A DNA stretch of 44,604 nucleotides from Prevotella sp. (GTDB lineage: Bacteria > Bacteroidota > Bacteroidia > Bacteroidales > Bacteroidaceae): NCBI GenBank assembly GCA_017965725.1, contig JAGCPK010000061.1, forward strand, positions 1 through 44,604. The letters are read 5' to 3'. Positions 40,344 through 44,604 of the stretch are shown here, piece after piece. Within the stretch, counting starts at the first letter, position 1. Every line of letters begins with the position of its first letter. Below the pieces are notes generated by a model. The model was not told where the DNA came from, searched no databases, and worked only from the letters and a program-made list of their open reading frames with translations. The position numbers and the translations under genes are program-made.

Positions 40344-42683
40344 TTATCTTTTTAAAAGGTTTAGTTTCACGTTGGGTTGCATCACATTGTTTACCTTTTT
40401 CATCCAGGCCTTCACCTTGGCAGTGGCTTTTGTCTCCACATCATTAGCGGATGAACAGATCATGAAAGTATAGACACCTGCGTCGGTCTTCCAGGCGGAA
40501 GCCTTCTCGTTGAATGAGGCGAGGTCTTCAGTGGAGACGGTCATCGTCACTGTTTCACTCTGACCTGGCTGGAGCAACTTCGTCTTCGCATAGTTGCGCA
40601 GTTCTTTCTCGGGCTTGTTCAATTTCTTGCTGTTAGGTGCAGCCACGAACAGTTCCACCACGTTACGACCTGCTTTAGAGCCAGTATTCTTCACATCCAC
40701 CTTAATCGTATAGACACCATCGTTCTCCTCGACCTCCATGTCGTCATATTCGAAAGTGGTGTAACTTAGTCCATAGCCGAAGGGATAGGCCACGGGTTTA
40801 CCAAACGAGTCAAAGTAACGATAGCCTACATAGATATCCTCCTCATAATTGGTGAAGTCGATATTTGCCTGGGGCTCACGTTTTTTACTGTCCTCATTGT
40901 TACGACCCCACATGAACATCGCGCCCATCGTCTTGTCATCCACATTGGCGGGGAAATTCTTGTCGGCATAGGCATCACCATATTTGATGGCGAAGGTCAT
41001 CGGCAGTTTACCACTGGGGTTTACCTTGCCAGAGAGCACGTCAGCAACGGAAAAGCCACTCTCCTGACCACCCTGCCAAGTGCAGACAAGGGCATCCACC
41101 TGGTCCTGCCACGAAGCCACGTCGATAGGACTGCAGATATCGAGCAGTACCACCACCTTCTTGCCTTTGGCGTGATACGCCTCACTCACAGCCTTAATCA
41201 ACTGAGCCTCTCCTTCCTTCAGGTAGAAGTCGCTCTCAGGACGGTCGGCAGCCTCACCACTCTTGCGACCCAGTGAGATGATTGCCACGTCGCTGCCAGC
41301 AATGGCGGCATTCATCTCATCGGCAGTAAACTGCTTCTCCTCAGCACGTGCAGGGGGCTGCAGAGAGAACTGCGGACGACCATTGGGGAACAGACGTTTC
41401 TCCTCGTCAGCAATATGTTTGGTGTAGAGACTGATCAAAGGCTTGTAAATCTCGTAGCCAGCACTGCGCATACCCTCGATAAGTGAAACGGTGTAGTGAC
41501 CTACGGATGTGCCTCCGAAACCAGAACCACCAGAGATCCAGTCGTAGGAGGTGCAGCCGAAGAGTGCCACGCGCTTACCAGTCAACGGCAGGATACCGTT
41601 GTTGCGCAACAGCACGATACCATCGGCACCCACCTCACGAACCACCTGGGCATGAGCCTTTAAATTGGGATTGTTTGTAGCCTTGTAGCCTTTGAAATTA
41701 TGTGTCTTCACCACATATTCTAATATGCGTCTGACGTTGGCATTCAGAATATCCATTGACAACTCTCCACTCTTAGCGGCAGCGAGGATGGCCTGATACT
41801 GCCTGTCCTGTCCAGGTTGCAACATGTCGTTACCTGCCTTCATGGCGGCTACGGCATCATCGCCAGCATTCCAGTCGCTGACATACATACCCTTCCAGCC
41901 CCACTCGTCGCGAACGATGGTAGTTAGCAGTTCATGATTCTGTACAGCATACGGACCATTCAGTTTATTATAGGATGTCATGATGGTCCAAGGATTACTC
42001 TCCTTGATCATGATCTCAAAAGCCTTCAGATAGATTTCACGGAGTGCACGCTGTGATATCTGTGAGATGTTACTATTGCGGTTCGTCTCCTGATTGTTGG
42101 CGATGAAATGCTTCGGACAGGCAGCCGTTCCCTCGCTCTGCACCCCGTTCACGTAGCCGGCGGCGATGGTACCAGAGAGATACGGGTCTTCTGAATAGTA
42201 CTCATGGTTACGACCACAGAGGACATTGCGGATGAGGTTCATCGAGGGTGACAGAATCCAGTCGAGCCCGAACTCTTTCACCTCATTACCGATACCCTTA
42301 CCCACCTTATAGGCAGCCTCACGGTCCCATGTCGAGGCAAGCGTCATCGAAGCCACGAAGTCGGTGGGGTAGTAGTCATTGTGATCCCACTTACGCTTGC
42401 TGTCCATGCGGAGCCCCTGCTGACTGTCGGCGCAGTAGGTCTCAGGTATGCCCAGACGGGCGATGGCGAAGGTGCTGCCAGCAGTACCAGGGAATTTCGC
42501 CTCATCATTAAAATGCATGCCACAACCTAATACCAGATGACATTTCTCTTCGAGCGTCATGGCGTTAAGTACCTCATCGATGTTTCCTGCCTTCAGTTGC
42601 TGTGCTGAAGAACAAATGCTGTAGCCGCACATAGCGACTACAGCAACAATTACCAAACTAACGTGATGAACAAAAACTTTCAT
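40344..42683 (-). CDS. GH3 beta-glucosidase/beta-xylosidase, exported
   Basis: 779 residues from the ATG at 42683. A longer frame from TTG at 42716 would overlap the predicted -7 box at 42714-42721 and bury the signal peptide, so the ATG is chosen. Signal peptide about 1-28. GH3 N-terminal barrel (about 30-330) with KHFIANNQE (191-199) and nucleophile Asp270 in GMYVSDWNAG; alpha/beta sandwich (about 365-590) containing the acid/base region; C-terminal fibronectin-III-like domain (about 660-760). It removes terminal beta-linked glucose or xylose. Followed after 4 nt by the carboxylesterase, so first gene of the GH3-esterase-esterase unit. Confidence 0.92.
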   Translation of the reverse strand: MKVFVHHVSLVIVAVVAMCGYSICSSAQQLKAGNIDEVLNAMTLEEKCHLVLGCGMHFNDEAKFPGTAGSTFAIARLGIPETYCADSQQGLRMDSKRKWDHNDYYPTDFVASMTLASTWDREAAYKVGKGIGNEVKEFGLDWILSPSMNLIRNVLCGRNHEYYSEDPYLSGTIAAGYVNGVQSEGTAACPKHFIANNQETNRNSNISQISQRALREIYLKAFEIMIKESNPWTIMTSYNKLNGPYAVQNHELLTTIVRDEWGWKGMYVSDWNAGDDAVAAMKAGNDMLQPGQDRQYQAILAAAKSGELSMDILNANVRRILEYVVKTHNFKGYKATNNPNLKAHAQVVREVGADGIVLLRNNGILPLTGKRVALFGCTSYDWISGGSGFGGTSVGHYTVSLIEGMRSAGYEIYKPLISLYTKHIADEEKRLFPNGRPQFSLQPPARAEEKQFTADEMNAAIAGSDVAIISLGRKSGEAADRPESDFYLKEGEAQLIKAVSEAYHAKGKKVVVLLDICSPIDVASWQDQVDALVCTWQGGQESGFSVADVLSGKVNPSGKLPMTFAIKYGDAYADKNFPANVDDKTMGAMFMWGRNNEDSKKREPQANIDFTNYEEDIYVGYRYFDSFGKPVAYPFGYGLSYTTFEYDDMEVEENDGVYTIKVDVKNTGSKAGRNVVELFVAAPNSKKLNKPEKELRNYAKTKLLQPGQSETVTMTVSTEDLASFNEKASAWKTDAGVYTFMICSSANDVETKATAKVKAWMKKVNNVMQPNVKLNLLKR

Positions 42684-42713
42684 ATGTCTAATTATGATGA
42701 ATCTTTTATTTTG

Positions 42714-42721
42714 CAAAGATA
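42714..42721 (-). promoter_or_regulatory. Predicted -7 promoter box for the GH3-esterase operon
   Basis: The minus strand reads TATCTTTG (TAnnTTTG) 31-38 nt upstream of the GH3 ATG. It is the closest perfect match. Confidence 0.6.
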
Positions 42722-42747
42722 TAAAATCATTTTTTGTTTTCTGGGTG

Positions 42748-42755
42748 CAAAGGTA
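42748..42755 (-). promoter_or_regulatory. Second possible -7 box upstream of GH3
   Basis: The minus strand reads TACCTTTG, another perfect TAnnTTTG 34 bp upstream of the first. Either or both could be used. Confidence 0.4.
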
Positions 42756-42851
42756 TGGTTTTATTTCGTATGTTGCTTTTCGTTGCGTTCTTTTGATTTT
42801 CGCCAGTGTTCAAAAGTGTTTTTACCCTTTCCATTTCGTTCAAATCCTTTC

Positions 42852-44604
42852 TTATTTGTTCAAAACACCTATCTGTAATGTTGAGGTGCTTAGCCCCTTA
42901 GAAGTGCAACTGATTCGGATATCGCCTGCGACGTCTGTGCTTTGCACCAGCAACTGGGCCATGCCGTTAAAGGCGGGGATAGAGAAAGTCTTGCAGTCTT
43001 GATGCTTGGGATGGTCTTCGCCTAAATACATAGGGTCGCCATTGCCCACTCCAAAGATACGACCCTCCCCCTCCAGTTGGAAGGTGAGTAGCGGACAGGC
43101 ATCAGGCACCATACGCCCCTTGGCATCCTGTACCTCGATGGTGATGATGGCGAGGTCGCGTCCGTCAGCAGTGATAGTAGAACGGTCTGCTTTGAGCACC
43201 GTCTTGGTGGCGGGTTTTGTTGTCTCGATGACCTCTGTCAAGATACGTTTGCCGTTTTTATAACCCACAGCCACCACCTTACCAGGTTGGTAGGTGGCTT
43301 TCCACTTCAGATGTCCGTTGCGTGGCATTTTTTGACGCCCCAGTTTTTGGCCGTTTACCGTCAGTTCCACCTCGTCGCAGTTGCTGTAGGCCCAGAGTTC
43401 CACCTCCTCACCCTCATGCCCTTGCAGATTCCAATGAGGGAAGATGTGGAGCGTCGGCTCTTCCGTCCACCATGATTGGAGATACCAAGCCTCATCCTTG
43501 GGGAATCCGCAGTAGTCGAGGATACCAAACTCCGAATCGTGGGCAGGATACTTCAGCGGGTTGGGTTCGCCACGGTAGTCAAAGCCCGTCCAGTAGAAGA
43601 GTCCTGCCGCCCAGGGACGCTCGGCATAGAACTGCCACCCGCGCTCTATGACATTCTCCACACCTGGTTTGTCAGTGCGGTTGATGCTGATCATACGACC
43701 AGCCTCTTTTGTATCATACACGCCTCGTGTGCCACAACCTGTCGTCTCTTCCGTCCCTACGATCTTCCACGATGGGTTGGCCTTCTTGCGGTTATCGACA
43801 TCATTCTGCACGATATAGTTGAATCCCACCACATCGAGCCCCTTGATGAGTTCCACACCTCCTGCATTGGCCACCGTACTGGGACGGGTGGGATCGTAGA
43901 GTCTTGTGTATTCACGCATTGCCTCTGCCAGACGAATGCCTTGAATCGTGTTCTCAAGACCCCATTCCTCATTACCGTCGCTCCAGAGGATGATCGACGG
44001 GTGGTTGCGATCACGCTTGATCATCCGCTCCAACAAGCGCAGATGCTCTTCGTTGATACCCATCAGACGGTTCTCGTCGATGACGAGCATACCCTCCCTG
44101 TCGCAGATGTCGAGCAAGGCAGGGGTCATGGGATTATGTGAAGCACGGTAGGCATTACAACCCAACTTCTTCAGTTGCAGGATGCGCCATGCTTGCAAGG
44201 CGTCAGGGATGGCTGCACCTACCCCCGCATGATCCTGATGCATGTTCACGCCCTTCAGTTTCAGAGGTTCGCCATTCAGCAGAAAACCATGTTCACTGTC
44301 AAAGGCCACCGTCCGAAGACCTGTTGTCGTCTCATAGACATCACACACCTTTCCATCTACCTTCACCGTCGTCTCCACCTTATAGAGATAGGGGGCAGTC
44401 GTGCTCCAGAGGTGGGGGTTCACAATCGTCATCAGGTGTTGGGTGGTGCGTGTCTCCTTGGGGTTCAGGGGGTTCTCGTGCCCGTTGGCACGGGCCACCT
44501 CATGCCCCTCAGCATCTAATATCCGCTGTTCCACCATATATTGTCGTGTCTCCAACCCGTGGTTGGTCACGTCGGTCTTCACATGCACGATGGCCTGGCT
44601 GAAA
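42852..44604 (-). CDS. GH2 beta-galactosidase-like enzyme, N-terminus cut by window edge
   Basis: About 583 residues are visible; the frame is open to the right edge (FSQAI precedes the GTG at 44588, which is internal), so the signal peptide and sugar-binding domain are missing. Visible: the Ig-like domain (to about 95), then the GH2 barrel with GVNMHQDHAGVG, YRASHNPMTP, the acid/base in LWSDGNEEW and the probable nucleophile in IVGTEETTG. Next come a DUF4982-like domain (ELWAYSNCDEVELTVNG) and a C-terminal invasin/Big-like domain (TADGRDLAIITIEVQDAKG). This layout is common in Bacteroidota beta-galactosidases, and related enzymes act on other beta-linked sugars. It ends 168 nt before the GH3 start; the promoter boxes there suggest GH3 can be transcribed separately. 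Confidence 0.9.
   Translation of the reverse strand, partial: FSQAIVHVKTDVTNHGLETRQYMVEQRILDAEGHEVARANGHENPLNPKETRTTQHLMTIVNPHLWSTTAPYLYKVETTVKVDGKVCDVYETTTGLRTVAFDSEHGFLLNGEPLKLKGVNMHQDHAGVGAAIPDALQAWRILQLKKLGCNAYRASHNPMTPALLDICDREGMLVIDENRLMGINEEHLRLLERMIKRDRNHPSIILWSDGNEEWGLENTIQGIRLAEAMREYTRLYDPTRPSTVANAGGVELIKGLDVVGFNYIVQNDVDNRKKANPSWKIVGTEETTGCGTRGVYDTKEAGRMISINRTDKPGVENVIERGWQFYAERPWAAGLFYWTGFDYRGEPNPLKYPAHDSEFGILDYCGFPKDEAWYLQSWWTEEPTLHIFPHWNLQGHEGEEVELWAYSNCDEVELTVNGQKLGRQKMPRNGHLKWKATYQPGKVVAVGYKNGKRILTEVIETTKPATKTVLKADRSTITADGRDLAIITIEVQDAKGRMVPDACPLLTFQLEGEGRIFGVGNGDPMYLGEDHPKHQDCKTFSIPAFNGMAQLLVQSTDVAGDIRISCTSKGLSTSTLQIGVLNK

Noticed and set aside
42684..42851. N-terminal extension of GH3 or a small gene in the GH2-GH3 gap
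   Set aside because: The extension starts at a TTG inside a promoter box and would precede a normal signal peptide; no other frame in the gap has coding character.
44138..44602. Plus-strand open frames at the right edge
   Set aside because: They lie wholly opposite the GH2 gene, whose motifs continue to the window end.

Overview
The window comes from a carbohydrate-degrading member of the Bacteroidota, most likely Prevotella/Segatella or a close relative (gut or rumen). Reasons: a SusC/SusD/SusE/SusF-type outer-membrane glycan system, many lipoproteins and exported glycoside hydrolases, a type IX secretion C-terminal domain, weak ribosome-binding sites, and repeated Bacteroidota-type -7 promoter boxes (TAnnTTTG) just upstream of genes. 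No rRNA, tRNA, CRISPR array, transposase or phage gene was seen.

Layout. (1) 1-5819, minus strand: operon GH43 -> GH97 -> GH31, the GH31 running off the left edge. (2) 5870-7909, minus: an unusual single protein joining a xanthine phosphoribosyltransferase, a DPD/PreT-like Fe-S domain and a PreA-like flavoprotein; divergent from it (8030-9820, plus) is an SLC13-type anion transporter. (3) 9789-14863, minus: operon GH31 (with inserted beta domain) -> GH97 -> BASS-family transporter. (4) 15076-18642, plus: a 1188-residue T9SS-exported lamin-tail/CotH-kinase protein. (5) 18643-19055: convergent intergenic region holding two terminators and four 42-bp palindromic repeats. (6) 19056-37375: a starch/maltodextrin utilisation locus. 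SusC, SusD, SusE-like and SusF-like genes run on the minus strand. Divergently, a LacI-family regulator, MFS sugar transporter, SemiSWEET, DPE2-type GH77, SusB-type GH97, a truncated TPR/membrane sensor and a type I pullulanase run on the plus strand. A perfect 14-bp LacI-type palindrome lies between the two arms. (7) 37412-44604, minus: GH2 (cut by the right edge), then GH3 -> lipoprotein carboxylesterase -> CBM48/CE1 esterase, a set suited to decorated hemicellulose.

How it works together (inference from families): SusD/E/F bind starch at the cell surface and SusC imports oligosaccharides. Periplasmic pullulanase debranches and SusB releases glucose; MFS and SemiSWEET proteins move sugars across the inner membrane, and cytoplasmic GH77 disproportionates maltose. 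LacI and its operator probably switch both arms. No SusG-like outer-membrane amylase is present in the window.

Most unusual observations: the Xpt-PreA fusion, whose flavoprotein domain lacks the DPD catalytic cysteine; a family of 7-bp-period tandem repeats with different sequences at five loci, including two signal peptides and the whole SusD-SusE spacer; the 42-bp palindrome array at a convergent gene end; a SusR/DUF6377-like sensor that ends right after its membrane helix; and two mechanistic classes of GH97 side by side.
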